Shown: piece after piece, positions 1 to 7,957 of the stretch | Position numbering within the stretch: position 1 is the first letter of the stretch | Layout: every line of letters starts with the position of its first letter | Source of the DNA: Bacteroidales bacterium UBA755 | GTDB taxonomy: Bacteria; Bacteroidota; Bacteroidia; Bacteroidales; UBA932 | Assembly (NCBI GenBank): GCA_002297815.1 | Contig: DBKH01000049.1 | Location: forward strand, 26,584-37,524 | DNA: 10,941 nucleotides | Direction of reading: 5' to 3' | The notes under the pieces: model-generated | The model's database searches: none | What the model saw: the letters and a program-made list of their open reading frames with translations, nothing else | What the model was told of the DNA's origin: nothing | Position numbers and translations under genes: made by a program

Positions 1-28
1 ATAATCAATTAATGAATATATAAGCGAT

Positions 29-694
29 ATGAAGAGAATAAAAGTTGACAAGGACTCACATGGAACCATCGGAATCAACTGGACGGTAACAGCTGCCCTG
101 ATAGCTTGCACTCTGATATTCATACACAATCCATTCATTGTGGTTCCAATCATTCTCATACTACTGGCCTTTGCTTTCTTTGTGTTTTGGTTCCATCGTG
201 TACCAGACAGAGAGCTTCCGGAAGGAGATTCCAAAATGATCACGTCTGTCGCTGACGGCAAGGTTGTGATAGTTGACCGGGTCTATGAAAAGGAATATTT
301 CAAGGACGACCGCATCCAAGTGTCAGTGTATATGGATTTCTTCGATGTCCACACCAATTTCTGGCCGATGGACGGTGAGATTTCCTACTATAAATACCAT
401 CCCGGAAAGTACCTGCTAGCCTTTCTTCCGAAAGCCTCCGAGAAAAACGAGCACTCTTCCACGGTCATCCGCAACGATCACGGTGAAATTCTGTTCAGAC
501 AGATTGCCGGAACTTTCGCCCGAAGGATTGTCTGCTACTCCAAAGAGGGAGATAAGGTCGAAAGGGGAAAGCAGTGTGGAATCATCAAGTTTGGCTCTCG
601 GATAGACATATTCCTACCCCTTGACGCTGAAATCAAGGTTAAGGAAGGTGATTTCACCAGAGCCTGTGAGACGGTTATCGCTGAACTTAAATAA
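29..694 (+). CDS. psd: Phosphatidylserine decarboxylase proenzyme (short PSD-A type)
   Basis: This 221-residue protein matches the short phosphatidylserine decarboxylase family, which makes phosphatidylethanolamine from phosphatidylserine at the inner membrane. Residues about 17-54 are strongly hydrophobic and would anchor the protein. They are followed by the family's F-H-R-x-P segment (55-59), the A-D-G-K-V motif (75-79), the D-V-H-T-N stretch with the conserved His108, and the K-A-S-E-K-N-E segment (135-141). The family's self-cleavage site is F-G-S at 188-190. Cleavage between Gly189 and Ser190 would give a large beta chain and a small alpha chain carrying the pyruvoyl group. The ATG at 29 is the natural start because the preceding 28 bases hold stops in all frames; no clear Shine-Dalgarno sequence is visible. 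The gene is convergent with ispG and its stop lies 8 bp inside the ispG stop region. The usual partner, phosphatidylserine synthase (pssA), is not downstream; it could lie upstream of the window. Identification is by recalled motifs, not a search. Confidence 0.95.
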   Translation: MKRIKVDKDSHGTIGINWTVTAALIACTLIFIHNPFIVVPIILILLAFAFFVFWFHRVPDRELPEGDSKMITSVADGKVVIVDRVYEKEYFKDDRIQVSVYMDFFDVHTNFWPMDGEISYYKYHPGKYLLAFLPKASEKNEHSSTVIRNDHGEILFRQIAGTFARRIVCYSKEGDKVERGKQCGIIKFGSRIDIFLPLDAEIKVKEGDFTRACETVIAELK

Positions 695-2033
695 CTTGTG
701 ACTGATCTGCCTCAATTAGTTCGACAAGACGATCTACGGCTTCCGTGTCCTGAATATGCTTCAGCACGGGAGCCTTTCCTTTATAGATGGTGACTTTGTG
801 ATTACCTTCTCCTACATAGCCCCAATCAGCGTCCGCCATCTCTCCGGGACCGTTCACTATGCAGCCCATCACTGCAATGACAGTGTTCTTAAGGTGAGAG
901 GTCCGAGCTTTTACTTCTTCGAACGCTTTCTGGAGATCGTACATTGTACGCCCGCATCCGGGGCATGCGATATATTCTGGTTTGTAGAAGCGACGTCTCG
1001 TAGCCTGCAAAAGTTCGTTTACAAGGTAATGCCCAAGACCAGAATCTTGTATGGAAACCTTAGTCCCTAAGTCATCCAAATATGTTCCCGTCAGTTCAAG
1101 ATCATCTAACGATTTATCCAACAACCTCTTGCCAAAATCACATGACACATCCATTAGAAGGGCATCTCTCGATGGGGAGTCATAGACAGCCTTGGCTTTC
1201 TTTCCATTGACGGTAACAGACGTCATAGAGGAGACGATCCTATGGTCATATCTTGTGGCAAGGTACTGTGCCACTGGAATCTCAGCCTCAGGGGCTTCGG
1301 TCAACGACACTCTTATCGTGTCTCCAATTCCTTCTGAAAGAAGAGTTGAAATTCCTACACAGGATTTGATTCTGCCACTGTCCCCGTTTCCAGCTTCAGT
1401 CACGCCAACATGAAGGGGATACAAAATACCATTCTCCTTCATCGCGGACATCAGATGTCGGTAAGCTTCGACCATTACAATAGTGTTGCTCGATTTAAGA
1501 GACACCACAACATCATGGAAATCAGCATCTTCACACATAGTAAGCCATTCTAGGGCAGCCTTTGACATCGCTTCTGGTGTGTTGCCGTACAGATTGGTAA
1601 TGTAGTCTCCAAGAGAGCCATGATTGACACCGATTCTTATAGCTGTACCATTAGCTCGGCAAACTTCTATCAATTGTTTAAACTGCCTACATGCTTCTTC
1701 ATGATCTTTGTGAAAGTTTCCGGGATTGATTCTCACCTTTTCCACAAAAGGAGCAACCATGATTGCGGTTTGTGAAGAAAAATGGATGTCAGCGACAATA
1801 GGAGTCATGATTCCACGCTCTCGCAGACGAGTTTTGATAGACTTGACATGTTCCACGTCAGCTGGACCAGGAACTGTTATTCTGATGATCTGAGCCCCCG
1901 CTTCACTGAGCCTGACGCATTGAGACAATGTCGCTTCCACATCGTAAGTGTGGGTATTACACATTGTTTGGACAACAATTGGATTTCCTCCTCCGATAAG
2001 GACATCACCAACTCTTACTGTCAATTTTTTCAT
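687..2033 (-). CDS. ispG: 4-hydroxy-3-methylbut-2-en-1-yl diphosphate synthase (IspG/GcpE), compact insert domain
   Basis: This 448-residue protein is IspG, the [4Fe-4S] enzyme that reduces methylerythritol cyclodiphosphate to HMBPP in the MEP isoprenoid pathway. The N-terminal barrel (about 1-256) shows V-Q-T-M (21-24), A-D-I-H-F (81-85), R-I-N-P-G-N (101-106), H-V-G-V-T-E-A-G (208-215) and I-R-V-S-L-T (240-245). The C-terminal cluster domain has C357-x-x-C360 (C-P-G-C-G-R-T) and C391 in G-C-I-V-N-G-P-G-E, with Glu398 as the expected catalytic acid. Between these lies an extra segment of about 90 residues (about 257-349). It is longer than the short linker of the two-domain E. coli enzyme (372 aa) but much shorter than the roughly 250-residue insert of plant and typical Bacteroidetes three-domain enzymes (about 600 aa). 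Its last part (M-D-V-S-C-D-F-G... and L-L-Q-A-T-R-R-R-F) resembles the end of that insert. The ATG at 2033-2031 overlaps the upstream TGA as ATGA, suggesting translational coupling. All key residues are present, so it is probably active. Confidence 0.96.
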   Translation of the reverse strand: MKKLTVRVGDVLIGGGNPIVVQTMCNTHTYDVEATLSQCVRLSEAGAQIIRITVPGPADVEHVKSIKTRLRERGIMTPIVADIHFSSQTAIMVAPFVEKVRINPGNFHKDHEEACRQFKQLIEVCRANGTAIRIGVNHGSLGDYITNLYGNTPEAMSKAALEWLTMCEDADFHDVVVSLKSSNTIVMVEAYRHLMSAMKENGILYPLHVGVTEAGNGDSGRIKSCVGISTLLSEGIGDTIRVSLTEAPEAEIPVAQYLATRYDHRIVSSMTSVTVNGKKAKAVYDSPSRDALLMDVSCDFGKRLLDKSLDDLELTGTYLDDLGTKVSIQDSGLGHYLVNELLQATRRRFYKPEYIACPGCGRTMYDLQKAFEEVKARTSHLKNTVIAVMGCIVNGPGEMADADWGYVGEGNHKVTIYKGKAPVLKHIQDTEAVDRLVELIEADQSQVI

Positions 2034-2899
2034 TTCGTCTCTGGATTATAAACTTGTCTGTAAGCCTCGCGTTTGAGCTGGGCTTTGCTGCGCCCGGTAC
2101 GTTTAGTAAGTTGAAAATAGACTCCAGCAGTCACCATGACATCAAATGGATACGCGAATCTGAAATAGTCCTTGCTATAATAATCTGGATCATAGATAGT
2201 TCCCCAAGAATAGCGTACATTAGCGTTGATGTGAAATTCCAACGGGTCGAACACAATACCGAAGCCTAGTCCGCCACAGATGCCATAATCGAAACGACGG
2301 TCAGTGTCCTTAAAAGAGTTCATAAGCTCTTCGCTGACGCGCTCACCGGTTCTTTGAATATTCAACCTGTAACCAGCATAGATTCCAAGATCTGCCATGA
2401 TCTTATAGTGAAGTCCATCCATGTGAAGATGAGCCATAAACGGAACTTCAACAATATCCATCAGAGCTTGAGTGGCGCCCTCAATCCTTGGAGTCACTTT
2501 TGTCTCTTTATTCTCCTTAAACTTGTAACCTTCATGACTATAGCGGAGACCTACCTTGAAACCGAAGTAAGGCAGATATGAAAACATCTTTCCATAACGC
2601 GTGTAATACACTCCGAAAGTACCTGGGGTATAGAGTGTTGACTGGGTGTAAGTAGGATTGAACATCATCCTGTTGAAGGAGACACCATACTCAACCCCAA
2701 TCAAAGAATAGTCGTTAACCTCGAACACCCTATTGATCTGAACAGTGTCAAGATAGATGTCTGAATATGTGTCTGGAATGGTCAAGCTATCCACCGGAGC
2801 AGTTGACAGCAGAGTCGAGTCCTTTGGAGTTTGGGCCATCATAACATGAAAACCGCTCAGAAGGACAATTACCGAAAGTAATAATCTTATGGACCTCAT
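2030..2899 (-). CDS. Outer-membrane beta-barrel protein, PorT-like family
   Basis: This 289-residue protein begins with a signal peptide (basic start, hydrophobic 6-19, likely cleavage after Ala22 in M-M-A-Q). A polar linker (23-60) rich in Asp, Ser and Thr follows. The rest alternates short beta-strand-like segments with aromatic girdles, including Y-L-P-Y-F-G-F-K-V-G-L-R-Y (108-120), D-I-V-E-V-P-F-M-A-H-L (148-158), Y-K-I-M-A-D-L-G-I-Y-A-G-Y (165-177), I-C-G-G-L-G-F-G-I-V-F (207-217) and M-V-T-A-G-V-Y-F-Q-L (255-264). The V-E-V-P-F followed by a strand ending in G-x-Y-x-G-Y is typical of PorT-like barrels of Bacteroidetes. That family includes the gliding/T9SS protein PorT, but most members have no known job, and nothing here ties this one to secretion. 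An odd basic tail (about 265-289) extends past the last predicted strand, probably into the periplasm. The gene starts 11 bp after the Ig-like lipoprotein gene and overlaps ispG by 4 bp. Family call fairly sure; function unknown. Confidence 0.8.
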   Translation of the reverse strand: MRSIRLLLSVIVLLSGFHVMMAQTPKDSTLLSTAPVDSLTIPDTYSDIYLDTVQINRVFEVNDYSLIGVEYGVSFNRMMFNPTYTQSTLYTPGTFGVYYTRYGKMFSYLPYFGFKVGLRYSHEGYKFKENKETKVTPRIEGATQALMDIVEVPFMAHLHMDGLHYKIMADLGIYAGYRLNIQRTGERVSEELMNSFKDTDRRFDYGICGGLGFGIVFDPLEFHINANVRYSWGTIYDPDYYSKDYFRFAYPFDVMVTAGVYFQLTKRTGRSKAQLKREAYRQVYNPETK

Positions 2900-2910
2900 T
2901 TCGATGTGAT

Positions 2911-4707
2911 CTAGTTATTGAAGAACGATGCAAGGTCCAAATCTTGACTAACCTCGCTTCGTTCAGGGATTTCAAACAATTCGCTTTCCTTTGTCATCAA
3001 GTATTTCACCTTTTCAGGCTGTCTATGGGCAAGAAGATTTCCAGAATCCACGATTCCGTTACGATTCAAATCCTCAGTAATCCTTATTGCATACTTTCCT
3101 TGCTTAAGATAAGGGAAATCCAAGACAGCATCAGCCTCAATGATGTACGAACGCAGAACATTGGATTTCCTTTCATCAAGGAGATCAACGATGTACTTGT
3201 TCCCATTCACACCTGTGGTGTTTAACGTGAAATGGCTGAGATTGTCATCGGTTGGGAGTGTAACTTTGACCTCGGTACTGTCATTCCAAAATCCATTAAT
3301 GTCTTTAAAAGATCTTTGAGGTACTTTAAAGACATATTCATACCCTTTTTGGATTTTTGACTTAGGGGTAATGATGTACCGTCTAAGATTCAAGGAATCA
3401 CGATTGATGGTGAATTTCTCAGGGCTTTCCTTTTGCTTAGGATTGATTGACTTGAAAATCAGTGTGTCGAAAGCACCAAGAATAGGAGGATTGTCAAATT
3501 CAAGGGATATTCCACACTGCTCGAAAGTCTCCGGTGTCACCTTAAGCGAAAGGCCACAAATAGTGTCAGTATGCTCGGTTCTCTTTCTTGCCGAACGTGA
3601 TTTAGGCTTGTTTTCATCCACTAGGCTGACTTTTTCTGTCTGAGGTTTAAGAACGCCCAATGTGTCTGTTTTCCAATATTTTACCCACAGATGTAATGAG
3701 TCTGGCATTGCTTTCTGGACGTTCAGCCAAAGGAGAAGACTATCTTTCTCCACGTTAAACTCAGTGATGACCTTGGAAGCCGGAAATCCCTGAAACCAAA
3801 GCGAGTCTATTCTTGTGTCTGGAGCCATGAAAGAAACGTAGGCTGAACGGTCTCCCGTTCTCTTGTAATTCATGAGCATCTGCTTGGATGGCTTCTCCTT
3901 AAACACGTTTAGTTTTAGTTCTACCTTTCTTGAATTGCAGGCCAAGGTGTCTTTCATGTCGAACTTCTTCAATTCAGGGACGCTGTCATTCACCACGTTA
4001 ACAGGCCTGAACAGAGTGTCAAGGAATGCTATTCTGTCCTCATCCGGGTCGTAAAGATTGTTGCCGTTTCCGTCAACAACAGCATAGACGCGAAAAACTG
4101 TGTCTTGAATATTCCTAAGTGAGAAATAGCCCCAGTCATCAGTCTTGACAGCGGCAACAGGCCTGTCAAGAAACACCGCTGAATCCCTTTGGTCTTTATA
4201 AAGCATCACAGTGGCGCCTTTGATTGGTTTAAGGGTATTGCAATCCAAAACGGTTCCAGTCACGTACATGGAGTCCACTTTCTCCCCCGTGGAGAAGACC
4301 GTGGTAAATCCAGGAAACATGTTCCCCTCATTATTATCAGCGATTGCACCTGTCAGGTCCAAAGTGTAAGTTGTGTTTGGAAGAAGATCCTCCTCAAAAT
4401 AGACTACCAGACTCTTCCCCTTCATTTTGTATTTCGGTCTCTTCTTCTGAGGAGGGGAGAGGAATATTGATTTGGGATCCTTAACGGTCACATATTCATC
4501 GAATGTGAATATAACTTTGGTACCATGAACAGGGACTGAGACTGCCCCGACTGGTGGTACGACTCTCCTAATTACAGGAGGTATCGTGTCCTTGAGACCA
4601 CCTGTAGGAGCTTCTGTCGTGTTTGCGCACGAAGGCTGAAAGAGAGCAGCTGCCAAAAGTAGTGCAGCGGGGAGCAAAGGGAATATTATTGAAAGTGATT
4701 TTTTCAT
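2911..4707 (-). CDS. Ig-like-domain (Big_5-like) lipoprotein, function unknown
   Basis: This 598-residue protein starts with a lipoprotein signal peptide: K2-K3, a hydrophobic stretch to about residue 23, then Cys27 in Q-P-S-C-A-N. The -3 residue is Gln, a poor fit to the classic lipobox, but the downstream G-G-x-K-D-T-x-P-P run (36-44) is characteristic of a Bacteroidetes lipoprotein family. Residues about 42-140 look like an SbsA-type Ig-like (Big_5) domain, with F-T-F-D-E-Y-V (67-73), L-V-V-Y-F (100-104) and L-P-N-T-T-Y-T-L (109-116). Residues about 148-225 resemble a carboxypeptidase-regulatory-like beta-sandwich (V-T-G-T-V-L-D, then D-W-G-Y-F-S-L) ending in a calcium-loop-like D-x-N-x-N-x-x-x-D-x-x-E at 212-223. 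The middle (about 255-490) is beta-rich and unrecognised. The end holds another sandwich-like segment with D-L-N-R-N-G-I-V-D-S-G (546-556). It is probably envelope-attached, on the outer membrane. The gene lies 29 bp after rel and 11 bp before the barrel gene. Role unknown. Confidence 0.85.
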   Translation of the reverse strand: MKKSLSIIFPLLPAALLLAAALFQPSCANTTEAPTGGLKDTIPPVIRRVVPPVGAVSVPVHGTKVIFTFDEYVTVKDPKSIFLSPPQKKRPKYKMKGKSLVVYFEEDLLPNTTYTLDLTGAIADNNEGNMFPGFTTVFSTGEKVDSMYVTGTVLDCNTLKPIKGATVMLYKDQRDSAVFLDRPVAAVKTDDWGYFSLRNIQDTVFRVYAVVDGNGNNLYDPDEDRIAFLDTLFRPVNVVNDSVPELKKFDMKDTLACNSRKVELKLNVFKEKPSKQMLMNYKRTGDRSAYVSFMAPDTRIDSLWFQGFPASKVITEFNVEKDSLLLWLNVQKAMPDSLHLWVKYWKTDTLGVLKPQTEKVSLVDENKPKSRSARKRTEHTDTICGLSLKVTPETFEQCGISLEFDNPPILGAFDTLIFKSINPKQKESPEKFTINRDSLNLRRYIITPKSKIQKGYEYVFKVPQRSFKDINGFWNDSTEVKVTLPTDDNLSHFTLNTTGVNGNKYIVDLLDERKSNVLRSYIIEADAVLDFPYLKQGKYAIRITEDLNRNGIVDSGNLLAHRQPEKVKYLMTKESELFEIPERSEVSQDLDLASFFNN

Positions 4708-4736
4708 TGCGGATCGGGTATATTCAAAAATTAGGC

Positions 4737-6956
4737 TTAAATTTCAGTTCTGACAACACTTTTGATTCCGTCAATTGAGCCAAGCTTGCGCATCATCCTG
4801 TCCAATGCAGCTTTGTCGTGGACATAGAGATCAATGTAGCCAGAGAATATGCCTTCGTCAGAACTTAGGCAAACTTTACGCATATTCACGCCCATGACCA
4901 AAGAAATGTATCGCGAAATCTCATTCAGAAGTCCAACCCTATCCACACCTTTAATTGAAAGACGGGCCAGAAAAGATTGGCTGTCATCATCATCCCATTG
5001 AGGTACAACAACCCAGTCACCATGCTTGGAAGCAATACTGTCGGCCACTGGACAAGATTTCTTATGAACCGTCACGGTGCCATCCGGAGCTTTGATTCCT
5101 ATGACAGCATCTCCGGGAATAGGTCTGCAACACGATGCGATGACATATTCATTCTTTTCCTTTTTCGCGGCTTCCTTTTTCTTTCCGAACCACGGGAATG
5201 ACCATGAATGGCTCTTGTCGGCCTTCCCAGATGACAGGATGTCTGACAAATCACCTAGTTTTATGATTCCCATGCCTATCCGGAAAAACATTTCTTCCGA
5301 GTTACCTCCCGGAATGGCAAAATGCTCTAGAAGTATTTCGATGGAGTCGTTGTTCATCCTATAGCCCAAGGATTCCAACTGGTCTGAAAGCGTCTTTTTT
5401 CCGAGTTCGACAATCTCTTTCTTGTGCCCTTTAAAGTAATCTATGACTACATTACGAGCATGTCTAGTCTGGAGAAATTGCAACCATTCACGTTTCGGCT
5501 GCTCAACTTCCGCAGTGATGATTTCAACTTGATCTCCACTCCTTAGCACATGAGAAAGAGGCACTAGTTTCATGTTGACTTTGGCAGCGATTGCCTTGTT
5601 GCCAATCTCGGTGTGAATGCAGTAGGCAAAATCCAACACTGTAGCACCTTTAAGGATAGACTTTTGGTCTCCTTTAGGAGTGAACACTGTTATCTCGCTG
5701 CTTGTCAAATCATTATGAATAATATCCAATAATTCAAGAGCATTGACATCTGGATTGACAAGAATCTCTTTGACTTTCGCAAGCCATTTGTCCATCTCGC
5801 TGTCATTCTCGCTGATGTAGCCTTCCTGTTTGTAAGTCCAGTGTGCCGCAATTCCTTTTTCAGCAATGTCATCCATTCTCTTGGAACGAATCTGAACCTC
5901 AATCCAAATGCCCGTGTCGCTCATCAAGGTACAATGAAGTGCCTCATAACCATTGCTTTTCGGATGTTTTACCCAATCTCTCACACGATCTGGTTTGTAG
6001 CGGTAAATTCCGGTGATGATTGAGAATATGTGGTAACACTGGTCACGCTCGCTTTCTTTTGAATCTGCCGGAGGGGTAAACACAATCCTGAGAGCATACA
6101 AGTCATAGACCTGATCAAAGGTGATGTTCTTAGTCTGCATCTTGTGCCAGATGGAATATGGCGTTTTGACCCTCTTGCGAATCTCGAAATTGAAGCCAGC
6201 CTTCCTTAAGGCATCATTGATCGGCTTGATAAAGTCGTCAATCTGTTTCTCCTTGCCACTCAAGTTAGAGTTGATCAGTCCAGTAATTTCCTTGAAGGCA
6301 TCCGGCTCTTTGTACTTCAGCCAGATGTTCTCCATCTCGGACTTGATTTCGTAAAGACCAAGCCGATGGGCAAGCGGAATGAATATGAACATCGTTTCAC
6401 TGAGAATCTTATCCCGCTTGTACTCTGGCATATATTCGATTGTCCGGCAATTGTGAAGACGATCGGCAAGCTTGATTAGAACAACCCTCACATCATCATT
6501 GAGAGTCAGCAGAATCCTTTTGAAATTCTCTGCTTGGAGGCTTTTAGTGTCCGAATTGTTCAGCTTTTTGCTGCGGTCTTCGTTGTCAAGCACGTTTTTG
6601 ATCTTGGTCAGACCATCCACAAGGCTGGCTATCTTGTCACCGAAAAGTTTGCGGATGTCATCAACTGTGTAATCGGTGTCCTCCACAACATCGTGGAGCA
6701 GAGCGGCTGCAATCGACTTGTAGCCCAACCCTATGTCACTGACAACAATCTTCGCCACCTCTATAGGGTGGACTATGTAAGGATCGCCAGAGCGGCGCCG
6801 AACGTTCTTATGCGCTTCATTAGCAAACTCGAATGCCTTTTGGACAACGTCCAACTCTTGCTGATTGGCACAGCGTTTCTCTGCTGCCGCCTTCAACTGG
6901 GCGTAACTCTGTCTAATCTGTTCGTAGTCCTTTTCTGTAAATTGTGAGAAACTCAT
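4737..6956 (-). CDS. rel: Bifunctional (p)ppGpp synthetase/hydrolase, RelA/SpoT family
   Basis: This 739-residue protein is a full-length long RSH enzyme that makes and degrades the alarmone (p)ppGpp in the cytoplasm. The hydrolase domain (about 35-195) keeps the metal-binding HD set: H63, H88-D89, the E92-D93 pair and D165 in K-L-A-D-R-L-H-N. The synthetase domain (about 245-375) has K-T-P-Y-S-I-W-H-K-M (264-273), Y-D-L-Y-A-L-R (284-290), R-V-R-D (324-327), N-G-Y-E-A-L-H (335-341) and catalytic Glu353 in E-V-Q-I-R. R-V-R-D fits the basic R-x-K-D type of bifunctional enzymes rather than the E-x-D-D of RelA-only synthetases. After it come a TGS domain (about 421-482), a helical region, a Lys-rich linker (about 577-602), a Cys-containing zinc-finger-like domain (C609, C610, C635) and a C-terminal ACT domain (about 663-737). 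With both active sites intact it should be bifunctional. Its ATG overlaps the stop of the YihY-family gene as ATGA, implying coupled translation. Confidence 0.97.
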   Translation of the reverse strand: MSFSQFTEKDYEQIRQSYAQLKAAAEKRCANQQELDVVQKAFEFANEAHKNVRRRSGDPYIVHPIEVAKIVVSDIGLGYKSIAAALLHDVVEDTDYTVDDIRKLFGDKIASLVDGLTKIKNVLDNEDRSKKLNNSDTKSLQAENFKRILLTLNDDVRVVLIKLADRLHNCRTIEYMPEYKRDKILSETMFIFIPLAHRLGLYEIKSEMENIWLKYKEPDAFKEITGLINSNLSGKEKQIDDFIKPINDALRKAGFNFEIRKRVKTPYSIWHKMQTKNITFDQVYDLYALRIVFTPPADSKESERDQCYHIFSIITGIYRYKPDRVRDWVKHPKSNGYEALHCTLMSDTGIWIEVQIRSKRMDDIAEKGIAAHWTYKQEGYISENDSEMDKWLAKVKEILVNPDVNALELLDIIHNDLTSSEITVFTPKGDQKSILKGATVLDFAYCIHTEIGNKAIAAKVNMKLVPLSHVLRSGDQVEIITAEVEQPKREWLQFLQTRHARNVVIDYFKGHKKEIVELGKKTLSDQLESLGYRMNNDSIEILLEHFAIPGGNSEEMFFRIGMGIIKLGDLSDILSSGKADKSHSWSFPWFGKKKEAAKKEKNEYVIASCCRPIPGDAVIGIKAPDGTVTVHKKSCPVADSIASKHGDWVVVPQWDDDDSQSFLARLSIKGVDRVGLLNEISRYISLVMGVNMRKVCLSSDEGIFSGYIDLYVHDKAALDRMMRKLGSIDGIKSVVRTEI

Positions 6957-7957
6957 ACTTCAACCAAATCTTTATCTCTTTTCATAATCGCCTCCGACAC
7001 CCCCGGAAGACTTTCGACAAAACCGCCTTCGTTCACTGTCTGGAACGAATAGGAGAACTGTGCTCCGTAAAGGATAATCTGCCATCCGAACCTCATCCAT
7101 ACCATGAATAGAGGAATGGCAGCTATGGTTCCATAAACCATGTTCAGACGCATCACAAACATCTGTGTTTCTAGGTAAAGGTACTGAAGCATGGAGAATG
7201 CAATCCCAGCTATCACAGCAGCTTTCAGTGCATAGCGATACTTCACGTCAACCGCAGGGATGAACTTGTACATCGCAGAGAAGACCAACACTGTGACTAA
7301 CCAAGCCACAACCCAGCCGAGGAACGACTTGATTGTGTCCGTTGCCCCGATCCAGTTCGGGATGAGATCAAGGACATGTGAGTAAATGATTGTACCGGAA
7401 TATAGCAACAACACCACAAACGGAGCAAGCACAAGAATGAGCACATCTATTCCTATGCGTTTGAAAAAAGCCCGGTGCAGCTTTCTGACCTTCCAGACAT
7501 TGTTGAACACTGTCTCAACCCTCATCATCATCCAGATTATGAGCCAAACGAAAGTCAAAGCACTAATAAGTCCGAACAATCCGTTAGTCGCGGAATCGAG
7601 GATCTTGTCAGCAGCGTTTAGTATGATGCTCATTATAGTCTGGCTGATGTCCCAAGAAAACAGCAATTCTTTGAGTTTGTCAGCTAGCCCAAAACCGTTA
7701 GTAACAGCGAAAGCCACTGCAATGAAAGGCACGAAAGCCATTGTGCAGAAATAACTTAGAGCAACAGCCTGAAACCCTATCTTTTGCTCAGCGAATGTCT
7801 GGAAAGCAATTGTCACCACCTTTACATCCTTGACAAGGCGTGCCTTGGCCTTTGACAGATTGCTCTCGTCAAGAATCCAAACATCTTGTCCGAAGAACTT
7901 CCTAGCCCAACGAAACCAAAGCCTACATTTGAATATCAGTTTCCGGAATCCATTCAT
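6953..7957 (-). CDS. YihY/BrkB-family inner-membrane protein
   Basis: This is a polytopic membrane protein of 334 residues when started at the ATG at 7957-7955. An in-frame TTG two codons further upstream (7963) would add two residues, but the ATG is preferred and leaves an 11-bp gap after ligA. About six hydrophobic segments lie near residues 66-88, 126-146, 170-194, 212-234, 244-264 and 276-301. The last two with their loop contain the family signature Y-G-T-I-A-A-I-P-L-F-M-V-W-M, then W-Q-I-I-L-Y-G-A-Q (about 275-300). F-Q-T-F-A-E-Q-K (52-59) and the following V-A-L-S-Y-F-C-T-M-A-F-V-P-F also fit YihY/BrkB. The family was once annotated as ribonuclease BN by mistake, and its molecular function is unsettled; some members are proposed to be transporters. 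A basic, amphipathic N-terminus (about 1-45) precedes the first membrane segment. Position between ligA and rel gives no clear functional hint. Confidence 0.9.
   Translation of the reverse strand: MNGFRKLIFKCRLWFRWARKFFGQDVWILDESNLSKAKARLVKDVKVVTIAFQTFAEQKIGFQAVALSYFCTMAFVPFIAVAFAVTNGFGLADKLKELLFSWDISQTIMSIILNAADKILDSATNGLFGLISALTFVWLIIWMMMRVETVFNNVWKVRKLHRAFFKRIGIDVLILVLAPFVVLLLYSGTIIYSHVLDLIPNWIGATDTIKSFLGWVVAWLVTVLVFSAMYKFIPAVDVKYRYALKAAVIAGIAFSMLQYLYLETQMFVMRLNMVYGTIAAIPLFMVWMRFGWQIILYGAQFSYSFQTVNEGGFVESLPGVSEAIMKRDKDLVEV

Noticed and set aside
1..28. Possible end of an upstream gene
   Set aside because: All three plus frames hit stops within 28 bases, but there is too little sequence to identify a gene end.
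647..658. Small inverted repeat GGTGATTTCACC near the end of psd, considered as a terminator for ispG
   Set aside because: Only 5 bp of stem with a 2-base loop and no following U-tract on either strand; it is coding sequence of psd.
756..1070. Open frame of 104 codons on the plus strand inside ispG
   Set aside because: Antisense to the conserved IspG cluster domain; no family features and no promoter or spacing support.
4708..4736. Possible internal promoter before the lipoprotein gene (TAATTTTTG on the minus strand)
   Set aside because: The spacing between TA and TTTG is off by one from TAnnTTTG and there is no -33 element; the gap is short enough for read-through.
6534..6947. Open frame of 137 codons on the plus strand
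   Set aside because: It lies wholly antisense to the conserved hydrolase domain of rel and its translation shows no recognisable domain; rel explains the sequence.
7386..7754. Open frame of 122 codons on the plus strand
   Set aside because: Mirror of the membrane segments of the YihY-family gene; Ser/Thr-rich translation with no domain.
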